Source: Paenibacillus sp. 1011MAR3C5 (GTDB lineage: Bacteria; Bacillota; Bacilli; Paenibacillales; Paenibacillaceae). Taken from it: a DNA stretch of 64,000 nucleotides. The stretch is from contig NZ_QZCF01000003.1 in assembly GCF_003591485.1 (NCBI RefSeq), positions 124,001-188,000 of the forward strand, written 5' to 3'. Numbering within the stretch: the stretch's first letter is position 1; every line of letters begins with the position of its first letter. The notes under the pieces were generated by a model. It was not told the DNA's origin and did no database searches. It saw only the letters and a list, made by a program, of their open reading frames with translations. Position numbers and translations under genes: made by a program. Positions 7,658 to 16,462 of this stretch are shown one piece after another.

Positions 7658-8689
7658 ATGAGAAAGTGGTTGAGCACGTCAATTATTCTAACAATGTTGG
7701 TTGCAATACTCGCGGCATGTGGCGGCAACTCGAACAACGGCGCATCGGGCGGCTCGAACAAGCTGGTCGTTTATACGCCGAATAGCGAAGCTATGCTGAA
7801 TGCACTTATCCCATCGTTCGAGAAACAGACAGGCATTACGGTGGAGCTGGTGTCTGCAGGCAGCGGAGAGCTGATCAAGCGTATTCAGTCGGAGAAAGCA
7901 AATCCTTACGCTGACGTCATGTTTGGAGGCGCTTTCGCGTTGTACCATGACAATGCAGACCTGTTCGAGGAATACGTCTCGGCGAACGACAAGGATCTGC
8001 TAGAGGGCCATCAGAACAAATCGGGAGTTATGACACCCGTCGTATCGGACGGCAGCGTATTGCTGGTGAACACGAACCTGGCGGGCGACATTGAAATCAA
8101 CGGCTATGAAGATCTGCTGAATCCGGCTCTGAAGGGCAAGATTGCGATGGCGGACCCTGCTAACTCCAGCTCGGCCTTCGCTCAGCTAACCAACATGCTG
8201 AAAGCAATCGGCGGCGACTATACATCCGATGCCGGATGGGACTATGTCGCGAAGCTGCTAGAGAACATTGACGGCAAAATCGCGGGCAGCTCCAGCAAAG
8301 CTCACAAGAGTGTAGCCGATGGCGAATATGTTGTTGCCCTGACTTATGAAGATCCGGCAGTCAGCTATGTAAAGGACGGCGCTGCGGTGAAGGTTGTCTT
8401 TCCAAAGGAAGGCGCTGTGTTCCTGGATGCAGGTACAGGCCTCGTGAAAGGCAGCAAGAACCAGGAAAATGCGAAAAAATTCATTGACTATTTGATCTCG
8501 AAAGAAGGCCAAGACGCGATTGGACAACAAACAACGAATCGTCCGCTACGCGCCGACGCGGCGATCAGCGACTTCATGACGCCAATCGATCAGATCAATG
8601 TGATTCAAGAAGATGTAGCTTACGTCGCGGAAAATAAATCATCCATTGTAGAACGCTACACAGACCTGTTCACACAAATTGCGAAATAA
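7658..8689 (+). CDS. ABC transporter substrate-binding lipoprotein (FbpA/AfuA type)
   Basis: A 343-residue lipoprotein with lipobox LAAC (Cys21). A periplasmic-binding fold of the iron/sugar-phosphate group follows (VVYTPNSEAMLNALIPSFE, then TGITVELVSAGSGEL). The C-terminal half has LTYEDPAVSYVKDGAAVKVV and FIDYLISKEGQDAIG. Paired tyrosines used for ferric ion by FbpA-type proteins are not seen at the usual place, so a sugar phosphate or organophosphonate is at least as likely as iron. It heads an operon with an ATPase and a double-domain permease; a YesM/YesN pair follows. ATG has AGGGGTGAAGG upstream. Confidence 0.85.
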   Translation: MRKWLSTSIILTMLVAILAACGGNSNNGASGGSNKLVVYTPNSEAMLNALIPSFEKQTGITVELVSAGSGELIKRIQSEKANPYADVMFGGAFALYHDNADLFEEYVSANDKDLLEGHQNKSGVMTPVVSDGSVLLVNTNLAGDIEINGYEDLLNPALKGKIAMADPANSSSAFAQLTNMLKAIGGDYTSDAGWDYVAKLLENIDGKIAGSSSKAHKSVADGEYVVALTYEDPAVSYVKDGAAVKVVFPKEGAVFLDAGTGLVKGSKNQENAKKFIDYLISKEGQDAIGQQTTNRPLRADAAISDFMTPIDQINVIQEDVAYVAENKSSIVERYTDLFTQIAK

Positions 8690-8729
8690 CACAAGATCAA
8701 ACGGATTAATAGGAAAGCGGGTGCATAAC

Positions 8730-9836
8730 ATGAGCGTTGCGATATCGTTCCAAGACATCGTAAAAAAATATGGCGACACCACCGTTATCCCCGAGCTGAA
8801 TCTGGACATCAAGAAGGGTGAGTTCTTCACCCTTCTGGGTCCTTCGGGTTGCGGGAAAACAACATTGCTTCGTATGGTAGCGGGCTTTAACAGCATTGAA
8901 GGCGGGGCGCTTGCCTTCAACGACAAGGTCATGAATGACGTTGCGCCGGGGAAGCGGAACATCGGGATGGTATTCCAGAATTACGCGATCTTCCCGCATC
9001 TCAGCGTATCGGATAACGTCGCATTCGGCCTGCAGAACCGCAAGGTAGCGAAAGCGGAGCAGCAGCGCCGAGTGAGCGAGATGCTGTATACGGTGCAAAT
9101 CGACCAATATAAAAATAGAATGCCCAAAAATCTATCGGGCGGCCAACAGCAGCGTGTAGCGCTGGCGAGGGCCATTGTCATCAATCCGGACGTGCTTCTA
9201 ATGGATGAGCCGCTATCCAATCTGGATGCAAAGCTGCGCGTAGATATGCGTAATGCGATCAAGTCCATTCAGCGCGAAGTCGGCATTACGACGGTATATG
9301 TGACGCATGACCAGGAGGAAGCGATGGCAGTCTCCGACCGTATTGCGGTCATGAACTCCGGCGTGATCCAGCAGATCGGTACGCCGAGAGAAATCTATCA
9401 GCGACCGGCGAATCTGTTCGTCGCAACCTTCATCGGACGGACGAACGTCATTGACGCCAAACTGGAGACGGGTGAAGATGACAGCGCAGTCATTCGCGTC
9501 GGACGCGATTATGCATTGTCGATACCAGAGCTGGGGACATTGGTGAAGTCCGGTCAGTCCATCGATGTTAGACTTTCCGTACGGCCGGAGGAATTCGTGC
9601 TGTCTGAGGATGGCAAAGGACTCGCGGGCAAGGTTGTGAATAACGTCTTCCTGGGCTTGAACACACACTTGATCGTGCTGCTCGATAATGGGCAGGAGGT
9701 TGAGATTATCCAGCAATCGACTGCAGCCGAAACAGCAGAAATTGGGCAGACCGTAAGGCTCGCTATCCTCACCGAAACAATCAATATCTATGACGCCGCA
9801 GGAGAGCGCAACCTTAATCGGGGGACAGGACAATGA
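8730..9836 (+). CDS. ABC transporter ATP-binding protein (FbpC/AfuC type)
   Basis: A 368-residue ATPase with Walker A GPSGCGKTT, signature LSGGQQQRVALARA, Walker B VLLMDEPLSNLD and switch VYVTHDQEEA. A C-terminal TOBE-like regulatory domain (from about residue 240, with SVRPEEFVLS) follows, as in spermidine, iron and sugar-phosphate importers. ATG 8730 is preferred; the frame extends to 8679 inside the preceding gene without a ribosome-binding site. It overlaps the permease gene by ATGA (9833-9836), which points to translational coupling. Confidence 0.9.
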   Translation: MSVAISFQDIVKKYGDTTVIPELNLDIKKGEFFTLLGPSGCGKTTLLRMVAGFNSIEGGALAFNDKVMNDVAPGKRNIGMVFQNYAIFPHLSVSDNVAFGLQNRKVAKAEQQRRVSEMLYTVQIDQYKNRMPKNLSGGQQQRVALARAIVINPDVLLMDEPLSNLDAKLRVDMRNAIKSIQREVGITTVYVTHDQEEAMAVSDRIAVMNSGVIQQIGTPREIYQRPANLFVATFIGRTNVIDAKLETGEDDSAVIRVGRDYALSIPELGTLVKSGQSIDVRLSVRPEEFVLSEDGKGLAGKVVNNVFLGLNTHLIVLLDNGQEVEIIQQSTAAETAEIGQTVRLAILTETINIYDAAGERNLNRGTGQ

Positions 9837-11488
9837 ACGCCCGTATGAAACGGTGGGACATTTGGTCTCTCATCACATTTGTTATCTTTGCCGGATATTT
9901 GATTTTCCTGGCTTTGCCGCTGTTTATGCTGCTGATCAAAAGCTTCTTCGATGGCTCAACAGGCGAGTTTTCCTTGGACTACTTCACGAAGTTTTTCAGC
10001 AAAGCCTATTATATGAACGCCGTTTGGAACAGTATAAAGGTGACGGTATGCGTAACGCTGCTCTCTGTGGTAGTGGCCGGTCCGCTCGCTTATATTATGA
10101 CGATTGCCAAGATCAAAGGCAGCGGAACGGTCCGCATCCTGATCTTGATCTCGTCGATGTCCGCTCCGTTTATCGGTGCATACGCCTGGATTTTGCTGCT
10201 TGGACGCAGTGGCGTCATTACGAAATTCTTTTACGATGTCTTCGGCTTCCGCATGCCTGACATCTACGGGTTCACCGGCATTCTGCTCGTTCTGACGCTG
10301 CAATTGTCCCCGCTCATCTTCATGTATGTATCCGGGGCGCTGAAGAATGTCGATAACTCTCTTATGGAAGCTGCGGAAAGCATGAATTGCACCGGTCTCA
10401 AAAAGATGTGGAAGATTCTCGTGCCGTTAATTACACCGACGCTGCTCGCAGGCGGCTTGCTTGTCTTCATGAGAGCCTTTGCGGATTTCGGTACGCCGAT
10501 GCTGATCGGCGAAGGCTTCCGCACAGTGCCGGTCCTGATATTCAATGAATTTATTAGCGAAGTCGGCGGGGATGATGGATTCGCAGCCGCCATTAGTGTT
10601 ATCGTCGTAGTATTCGCAACGGCAGTCTTCCTGCTGCAGAAGTTTGTAGCGAATCGGAAGTCCTACAGCATGAGCGCGCTGAATCCGATCGAGCCCAAGA
10701 AGCTGAAGGGCTTTGCGAATATAGCGGCTCACGTCTATGTCTACCTGTTCACGATTCTGGCGATGATGCCGCAAGCTTATGTGGCGTATACGTCCTTCCA
10801 GAAGACGTCGGGTAAAATTTTTGTAGACGGTTATTCTTTGGACAGTTACCGTGCCGCCTTCTCGAAGGTGGGCGATTCCATCTATAATACGTTTATGATC
10901 GCGGGCATTACAATTGTGATCATTACGTTGTCTGCCATGCTTATCGCATATGTAACGGTGAAGCGCAAAGGCGCGGTTGCCAACCTGCTGGATACATTCA
11001 CGATGCTGCCGTACATTGTGCCGGGCTCCATACTCGGCATCGCGCTGCTGGTGACATTCAATAAGCCGCCGCTGGTACTCAGCGGAACGGTCGTCATCCT
11101 GATCGCGGCATTCGTCATCCGGCGCCTGCCGTATACGATTCGCTCCAGCGCAGCTGTGCTGCATCAGGTGAATGACAGCATTGAGGAAGCGGCGATCAGC
11201 CTGGGCTCCTCGACCATGAGGACGTTTTTCAAAATTACCGTTCCCATGATGATATCGGGCGTTTTTGCCGGCGCCATTATAAGCTGGATCAGCATTATAA
11301 CCGAATTAAGCACTTCTATTATTCTCTACACCGGGAACACGAGAACGATGACCGTTGCTGTCTATACGGAAGTCGTACGGGGCAATTACGGCGTAGCCGC
11401 CGCATTGTCCACGATGCTGACGGTCATTACCGTTATCTCACTGCTCTTGTTCTTCAAGCTGTCGGGCAAAAAAGAAGTGACCATGTAA
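9833..11488 (+). CDS. ABC transporter permease, two fused transmembrane domains (FbpB/AfuB type)
   Basis: A 551-residue permease with about twelve hydrophobic segments in two homologous halves. Each half carries the EAA loop that contacts the ATPase (LMEAAESMNCTGLKKMWKI near residue 180; EEAAISLGSSTMRTFFKI near residue 455). Fused double permeases are typical of the FbpB/AfuB/SfuB group, so no second permease gene is needed. It starts within the ATPase stop codon and ends before a terminator, closing a three-gene import operon. Confidence 0.9.
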   Translation: MNARMKRWDIWSLITFVIFAGYLIFLALPLFMLLIKSFFDGSTGEFSLDYFTKFFSKAYYMNAVWNSIKVTVCVTLLSVVVAGPLAYIMTIAKIKGSGTVRILILISSMSAPFIGAYAWILLLGRSGVITKFFYDVFGFRMPDIYGFTGILLVLTLQLSPLIFMYVSGALKNVDNSLMEAAESMNCTGLKKMWKILVPLITPTLLAGGLLVFMRAFADFGTPMLIGEGFRTVPVLIFNEFISEVGGDDGFAAAISVIVVVFATAVFLLQKFVANRKSYSMSALNPIEPKKLKGFANIAAHVYVYLFTILAMMPQAYVAYTSFQKTSGKIFVDGYSLDSYRAAFSKVGDSIYNTFMIAGITIVIITLSAMLIAYVTVKRKGAVANLLDTFTMLPYIVPGSILGIALLVTFNKPPLVLSGTVVILIAAFVIRRLPYTIRSSAAVLHQVNDSIEEAAISLGSSTMRTFFKITVPMMISGVFAGAIISWISIITELSTSIILYTGNTRTMTVAVYTEVVRGNYGVAAALSTMLTVITVISLLLFFKLSGKKEVTM

Positions 11489-11492
11489 GTCC

Positions 11493-11527
11493 GGACCGGG
11501 GCTCGCGCAAGCGAGTTCCGGCCTTTT
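11493..11527 (+). terminator. Terminator after the ABC import operon
   Basis: CCGG..CTCGC-GCAA-GCGAG..CCGG stem followed by CCTTTTG. The T run is short, so some readthrough into the two-component genes is possible. Confidence 0.6.
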
Positions 11528-11608
11528 GTCCATTCAGAGAAGGACATCAGGGCATAGCCTTTCCGTAAACCGCAGAAAATATGAGACACATGAAAGGGGA
11601 GAGGCGGG

Positions 11609-13324
11609 GTGGCCAAAGGGAGCTTCAAGGATTCGCTGCGCCGGATGTTTCTGCTGCATACGCTAGTGCCAATCTCGATTCTGTTCGTCCTCTTCCTGCT
11701 GTTCATGATGATCAATTCGCGGCTGCTGCTGGTCAGCCAGACGGCAGATGCCGGCAAAAAGATCAAGTCAGCTATGGAGAGTGTATACGCTTCCTATGAT
11801 AAGGAGATGAATACTTCCGCTGAGCTTGGAGCGGTCATTTCCTTTGTGGAGACGGGGCGAGGGGGGCCTGAATTGTTCGAACGATTCTACAGCTTCAATA
11901 GCCGCCAGCAGGTGAAGAGCATTATGCATATCCTTAGTCCCGACGGTGATATTTTGGCGTCCTCCGCGAACTACGGCTCGGAATCAACGGATCAGGCGCT
12001 GCAAGCCATTGTCCGCAGAATGAACAGGCAGGGCTTGTCTTCTCTTGCGGAGACGAATCAAATTCGCTTTTCCCAGGACCGGTATACGGCCTACACCTTT
12101 GCGAGAGCGATTCCAAGAGGCAGCGGAGTTGTCGGTTACTTGATCTATCAGCTGTATGAAGAAGACTTTCAGAACCTTATCTTTGTGCAAAACAATGAAA
12201 TAGCCGTAGTAACGGACTCTTACCATAATATTATTGCAACGACGAGCAATCTGACGCGCGGGCTGATGAACAAGTATAGCCTGGCGGGCGAGCCGCAGGG
12301 CTTTGTCTGGATTGATAAGGGGCGGTATTACAGCAAGGAGACTTATGTGCCTGCCTCGCAGTGGCGGATCTATACACTCAGTGCCGCTCAATGGAATCAT
12401 GCGGCTTATTTGTCACTGGCTGTCTTCTTTGCGCTTGCGAGCTTGCTGCTGTGGATTCTGATCCGGTATTCCGCCCGTCTCATCTCTACTCGCCAGTCAC
12501 GCGCGATGGATAAGCTCACCTTTGCCGTCAGGGAATTGCAGTCGGGCAATATGGATGCGTATGTTTATATTGGAACTGGAGACGAATTCGATACGCTGGC
12601 GAATCAATATAATCTGATGCTCAGGCGGCTTAATGAGCTGGTAGCCAAAAACGAAGAGCTGTCGGATCTGCGCCGGGTGATTGAGGTGAAGCATCTTCAG
12701 TCGCAGTTTCATCCGCATTTTATTTTTAACGTGCTGGAGATGCTTAGGTATGCCATTGTCGTTGATGACAAGCTGGCTCAGGATATCGTATTGACGCTGT
12801 CCCGGCATCTGCGCTACAGTATCGGCAATGAGCGGGACCAAGTCGTGCTCGGCACTGATCTGGAGTATATTGCAGGATATATGAAGCTTCAGAAGATGAG
12901 GTTCAAGGACAGGCTTAGCTATCAGGAGAAGGTAGTGGACGCGGCAAAGGCTTCTCTCGTACCTAGACTAATGCTGCAGCCGGTCATTGAAAATGCGATC
13001 AAATACGGGTATCGCCGGCGCCAATCCGTCTCGATCTCAGTAGTCGGATATGTGAGAGATGATGACCTGATTATTGAAGTGAAGGATGATGGGGGCGGCA
13101 TGAGCAAAGAGCGTCTCACGGAAGTGCGGGCGATCATGCTGTCGCAGGAAAACCGCGCGCCGCATATCGGCCTTCATAATTTGCATAGAAGACTGGTGCT
13201 GATGTACGGAGATCGTTACGGCATCGGGATCGACAGCGTCGAAGGAGAAGGGACGGCCGTGACCTTCGTGCTGCCGTACCGGAAGGAGGAAGCGGATGTT
13301 CAAGGTGCTGCTGGTGGAAGATGA
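11609..13324 (+). CDS. YesM/LytS-type sensor histidine kinase
   Basis: A 571-residue membrane sensor kinase. A first transmembrane helix (about residues 14-36) and a second (about 268-290) flank an extracellular sensor domain of about 230 residues. A HAMP linker, the His_kinase domain with FHPHFIFN (about residue 370; the phospho-acceptor His region) and an HATPase domain (IENAIKYGYRR, VKDDGGGMSKE, IGLHNLHRRL) follow. This is the architecture of YesM and staphylococcal HptS. GTG 11609 has GGGGAG 9 nt upstream. The next gene, its response regulator, starts 29 nt before its stop. Location after a sugar-phosphate-type importer suggests that substrate as the signal. Confidence 0.9.
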   Translation: MAKGSFKDSLRRMFLLHTLVPISILFVLFLLFMMINSRLLLVSQTADAGKKIKSAMESVYASYDKEMNTSAELGAVISFVETGRGGPELFERFYSFNSRQQVKSIMHILSPDGDILASSANYGSESTDQALQAIVRRMNRQGLSSLAETNQIRFSQDRYTAYTFARAIPRGSGVVGYLIYQLYEEDFQNLIFVQNNEIAVVTDSYHNIIATTSNLTRGLMNKYSLAGEPQGFVWIDKGRYYSKETYVPASQWRIYTLSAAQWNHAAYLSLAVFFALASLLLWILIRYSARLISTRQSRAMDKLTFAVRELQSGNMDAYVYIGTGDEFDTLANQYNLMLRRLNELVAKNEELSDLRRVIEVKHLQSQFHPHFIFNVLEMLRYAIVVDDKLAQDIVLTLSRHLRYSIGNERDQVVLGTDLEYIAGYMKLQKMRFKDRLSYQEKVVDAAKASLVPRLMLQPVIENAIKYGYRRRQSVSISVVGYVRDDDLIIEVKDDGGGMSKERLTEVRAIMLSQENRAPHIGLHNLHRRLVLMYGDRYGIGIDSVEGEGTAVTFVLPYRKEEADVQGAAGGR

Positions 13325-14105
13325 AGAGATGATACGGAAGGGGCTTCGCTTTACCTTTGACTGGATGGGCGCGGACTGTGTCGTGGTGGGCGAAGCGGAG
13401 AACGGAGAGGAAGGACTGCGGCAGATCGCCGCTCTCCGGCCGGATATCGTCATCGTCGATGTGAATATGCCGCTGATGGACGGCATCGCCATGATTGAGC
13501 AAAGTGTAGAGGGAGCGTCATGCAGCTATATCATTCTGTCGGGCTACGATGAGTTCCGGCTTGCCAAGGCTGCCATTCGGCTTGGCGTAACGGAGTATTT
13601 GCTCAAGCCGCTGGAGCAGGAGCAGCTGCTGGCCGCCTTGGAGCGGGCCAAGGGTCAAGTGGAGATGAAGCGACAGTACGCCGCGATGAAGACATCCGGG
13701 ACGGGGAGCGGGGAAGCCCAGCAGGCTTCGGTCGTGAAGCTGCCGGGCAAGTCGTCCCGTTACGTGACGAAGATGCTTCAATATGTGCAGGAGCATTATA
13801 AGGAGAAGATCAGCATCAAGGATTTGGTGGAGAAGCTGGAGGTCAGCGCTACGTACCTGAACCAGAAGTTCAAGAGCGAGACAACCTATACGTTCAACGA
13901 CTTCCTGAATCGCTATCGCATCCAGAAAGCGATGGAGATGCTTCAGCACAGCGACGAAAAGGTCTATGCGATTGCCGCGGATGTCGGCTTCAAGGACTAC
14001 AAATATTTTATCGCCATCTTCAAAAAATACGCGGGCTGCACGCCTAGCTACTATCAGGAGACATACGTCCACGAGGCGAAGGAGGACCATGATGCGAACG
14101 GTTAG
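13296..14105 (+). CDS. YesN-type response regulator (receiver + AraC HTH)
   Basis: A 269-residue response regulator. It has a receiver domain with Asp55 in IVIVDVNMP as phosphorylation site, and Lys104 in YLLKPLEQEQ. A C-terminal AraC-type DNA-binding domain (residues about 155-260: ISIKDLVEKLEVSATYLNQK, VYAIAADVGFKDYKYFIAIF, CTPSYYQ) follows. It overlaps the kinase gene by 29 nt, so the two are translationally coupled. The likely target is the adjacent importer operon, where a TACATTC direct repeat lies before the first gene. Its end overlaps the convergent oxidoreductase gene by 4 bp. Confidence 0.9.
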   Translation: MFKVLLVEDEEMIRKGLRFTFDWMGADCVVVGEAENGEEGLRQIAALRPDIVIVDVNMPLMDGIAMIEQSVEGASCSYIILSGYDEFRLAKAAIRLGVTEYLLKPLEQEQLLAALERAKGQVEMKRQYAAMKTSGTGSGEAQQASVVKLPGKSSRYVTKMLQYVQEHYKEKISIKDLVEKLEVSATYLNQKFKSETTYTFNDFLNRYRIQKAMEMLQHSDEKVYAIAADVGFKDYKYFIAIFKKYAGCTPSYYQETYVHEAKEDHDANG

Positions 14106-15115
14106 AACTGGATGGCGATTTTGCCAAAGTACGATCCCTTCGCCAGTTGGCTGAGAGCTTCGAGCGCTTGCGCGAACGGATAGACCGTATCGACGACAGG
14201 ACGAAGCTGGTGATGGGCGATGGCGGTATTCATCCGCTCGAACATGTCTCTGCTGCCTACGTTGATGGCTTGAAGCCTTGCCCTTCTCAGGATGGCGGGG
14301 ACGATGGCGAGGCCTTCGACGCTCGCTCCCGACAAAATGCCGACGATGCTGATCTGGCCGCCGACCTTCAAGGCGGAGATGGAGCGATTGAGTGTTGCCC
14401 CGCCGCCGAGATCGACGATATGATCGGCTCCGCGACCCTCGGTGTATGCGAGTACGGATTGGTCCCATTCCGGGGTGCTCCTGTAGTTGATGCCGTGGTC
14501 GGCGCCCAAGGTTATTGCCCGGTCCAGCTTGGCATCGCTGCTGGAGGTAACGATCACCTTCGCTCCCTGTAGCTTGGCAAATTGCAGGGCGAAGAGCGAG
14601 ACCCCGCCGGTTCCCTGAACGACGACAGTGTCGCCAGCTTTTACTTTGCCTTGCTCAACAATGGCGTGCCAGGCTGTCACTCCAGCGCAGGGCAGCGTCG
14701 CCGCTTCGATATCGGTTAAGAAGTGGGGGACACGAACCAGGCCTTCCTCCGGCAGAACCACATACTCCGCAAGCAGCCCTTGAAGCGGGCTTCCCAGCGT
14801 TGTGATCCAGTTGTCCTGCGTAGCCTCTCCGGACCTCCAGCTTTGGGTGAAGATCGGACTTACTCGTTCGCCTATCTGGAACTTGTCAGCATACTCTCCT
14901 ACTGCAATAATTTCACCTACTCCATCCGATACCGGGATAAGAGGTTCGCTTAGCTCAGGGTTGTAGAAGCCGTCAATTACACCGATATCGCGCGCATTCA
15001 GCGATACGGCTTTCATACGGATTAAGACCTCACCTGGACCAGGAGATGGAATTGGCAAATTCGTTTCTGTGAAGTGACTGAGGCCGAAGCCATCTTGGAT
15101 AACGTAGGCTTTCAT
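14102..15115 (-). CDS. Medium-chain NAD(P)-dependent alcohol dehydrogenase / quinone-reductase-like protein
   Basis: A 337-residue MDR-superfamily oxidoreductase. The GroES-like half contains VSLNARDIGVIDGFY and LIPVSDGVGEIIAVG. The Rossmann half contains VVQGTGGVSLFALQFAKLQG, the nucleotide-binding Gly motif, and GADHIVDLGGGATL. The zinc-ligand cysteines of classical alcohol dehydrogenases are largely absent, so a zinc-free quinone or enone reductase role is more likely. It is divergent from a Cys-containing HxlR regulator, an arrangement seen for electrophile-sensing pairs. AAAGGAG precedes the ATG on the minus strand. Confidence 0.87.
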   Translation of the reverse strand: MKAYVIQDGFGLSHFTETNLPIPSPGPGEVLIRMKAVSLNARDIGVIDGFYNPELSEPLIPVSDGVGEIIAVGEYADKFQIGERVSPIFTQSWRSGEATQDNWITTLGSPLQGLLAEYVVLPEEGLVRVPHFLTDIEAATLPCAGVTAWHAIVEQGKVKAGDTVVVQGTGGVSLFALQFAKLQGAKVIVTSSSDAKLDRAITLGADHGINYRSTPEWDQSVLAYTEGRGADHIVDLGGGATLNRSISALKVGGQISIVGILSGASVEGLAIVPAILRRARLQAINVGSRDMFERMNTAIAHHQLRPVVDTVYPFAQALEALSQLAKGSYFGKIAIQF

Positions 15116-15181
15116 GATTTCTCACTCCTTTTATGGGTATAGACACACCATAATCCATGCACTAAGATGTAGCTAGACGGC

Positions 15182-15191
15182 ACTTTAAAGT
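15182..15191. promoter_or_regulatory. Palindrome in the divergent oxidoreductase/HxlR promoter region
   Basis: ACTTTAAAGT is a perfect 10-bp palindrome 40 bp before the HxlR gene and 67 bp before the oxidoreductase gene. It is a candidate operator for the HxlR protein. Confidence 0.35.
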
Positions 15192-15230
15192 CGGTTACGA
15201 ACCTGAAGGTGCGCAAGGGAGGCAACGGTT

Positions 15231-15620
15231 ATGAAGCCTGCGGATATATCGCTCACAGCATGCAGCTATACCCATGTGCTGGAGATCATTTCGAACAAAT
15301 GGACTGCGCTCGTCATCTATTCTCTGGAAAATGGCACTATTCGCTACGGGGAAATCAAGAGGCGCATTGAGGGCATTTCGCAAAAAATGCTGACGCAAAC
15401 GCTGAGACAGCTGGAGCGGGATGGCTTGGTCAACCGGAAGGTGACACCGTCTGTGCCGCCCATCGTGGATTATACGCTTACCCCGCTGGGGGAGACGCTG
15501 ATTCCGTATATGAGAATGTTAAAGGAATGGGCTTCGGAGCATTATCCATCCGTACAGAAGGCAAGAGAGAGCTACGAGCTGTGCGAAGAGGAAGATGTCG
15601 TTCGCCAACTAGAGAGTTAA
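15231..15620 (+). CDS. HxlR-family winged-helix regulator with N-terminal cysteine
   Basis: A 129-residue HxlR/DUF24 repressor. The winged-helix core is visible as NKWTALVIYSLENGTIRYGE, EGISQKMLTQTLRQLERDGL and PPIVDYTLTPLGE. Cys11, just before the helix leading to the NKW motif, sits where redox-sensing members (YodB, CatR, HypR of Bacillus) carry their reactive cysteine. The divergent oxidoreductase is its natural target. Electrophile or quinone sensing is inferred from this residue and the neighbour. Confidence 0.88.
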   Translation: MKPADISLTACSYTHVLEIISNKWTALVIYSLENGTIRYGEIKRRIEGISQKMLTQTLRQLERDGLVNRKVTPSVPPIVDYTLTPLGETLIPYMRMLKEWASEHYPSVQKARESYELCEEEDVVRQLES

Positions 15621-15638
15621 GCATATATCGAAATTCAA

Positions 15639-15690
15639 ACGGCCCAAAGGGCGCTTTTTCTAAAAAGCAACTTTCTGGCCGTGTTTTTTT
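15639..15690 (+). terminator. Nested terminator after the HxlR gene
   Basis: ACGGCC (15639-15644) pairs with GGCCGT (15677-15682), followed by GTTTTTTT. Inside it, GCTTTTT-CT-AAAAAGC forms a second hairpin, and GCCC-AAA-GGGC with a following T run can form a third. Confidence 0.7.
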
Positions 15691-15912
15691 GAATGCCGCT
15701 ATTATTCCTCCTTTGGATGTTTATGCCAATTTCTGGATTGTTGCGATATATTCGATTGTGGCTAATTTGAGCAGCTTTACTCGACAGGAGATAATAGAAT
15801 ATAAGCGTGTTGCTCACAAGGCTGATTAAAAGAATTGAATTAAAGGATTGAATCCAAGGTTGGCTCTGTCGGAATTATTGATTCAATTTATGCTATTTAA
15901 AGGGGGGAGTTT

Positions 15913-16092
15913 ATGTATAGTAATGGAAAAGTTGCTATACTAGCAACTTTGGCAGGAACGGTATTTCTTACAGTTGCTTTCTTCCTTGGATTCCTAATGG
16001 TTGGCATTATTTTCTTCCCTATTATCTGGGGGCTGACTTATAAAGCTATAGAAAAAAAGATGAAATCATGTGCTTTTCAAAATAAAAACTAG
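15913..16092 (+). CDS. Small membrane protein, 59 residues
   Basis: A 59-codon gene behind a strong AGGGGGGAG site (15901-15909). It starts MYSNGKVAILATLAG and has one or two hydrophobic segments (about residues 8-23 and 24-42, with FFLGFLMVGIIFFPIIWG). A short basic tail (KAIEKKMKSC) ends at TAG 16090-16092. The site, spacing and following terminator (16194) support a real gene. No family is recognised. The local sequence is more AT-rich than its neighbours. Confidence 0.6.
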   Translation: MYSNGKVAILATLAGTVFLTVAFFLGFLMVGIIFFPIIWGLTYKAIEKKMKSCAFQNKN

Positions 16093-16193
16093 AATATGAA
16101 ATGCTCTTGTGCCTATTCAGAATGGGAGACATAAGGAACAAGTTCAGAAGGCTTCGCTTATTAGAGGTAAGGATCCTATTCATGTAAACCGAT

Positions 16194-16229
16194 TAAAACC
16201 AGTCGCTATTTAATGGCGACTGGTTTTTC
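16194..16229 (+). terminator. Terminator after the small membrane protein gene
   Basis: AAAACCAGTCGC (16195-16206) and GCGACTGGTTTTT form a perfect stem around TATTTAATG, with a T run. Confidence 0.8.
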
Positions 16230-16334
16230 TGTTGATTGATCTTTTCGATTGTAATAAAGTGGAAGCCTCCGAGGTGGAATCCGCTTAGAGCCAAGCCGCT
16301 GGTATATTTGCAGGGTCTATTCTTGGAATTAGAG

Positions 16335-16383
16335 GTTGCATTGATTAGCCGGCAGGCTGGCTAATCAATGCAACTTTTTTTAG
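16335..16383 (+). terminator. Very strong intrinsic terminator without an obvious upstream gene
   Basis: GTTGCATTGATTAGCC (16335-16350) and GGCTAATCAATGCAAC (16359-16374) pair perfectly over 16 bp with an 8-nt loop, followed by nine T. The preceding 105 bp back to the previous terminator contain no convincing gene. The T run shows it works on the plus strand. The 424-bp gap 16093-16517 otherwise holds the preceding terminator and the BlaI promoter. Confidence 0.8.
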
Positions 16384-16462
16384 CATGTCAAACTTTGAGG
16401 TCACAGCAAGTGTACTGCTAGGATGTGTCCAAGTGACTATTACTAAGAAATGCCAAAGCTGA

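Noticed and set aside
13518..14468. Open frame of 316 codons on the minus strand
   Set aside because: It is antisense to the response regulator and the oxidoreductase gene end, Arg/His-rich, and follows the codon structure of the real genes; no ribosome-binding site or family.
15527..15829. Open frame of 100 codons overlapping the end of the HxlR gene
   Set aside because: Runs through the terminator and lacks a ribosome-binding site and protein-like composition.
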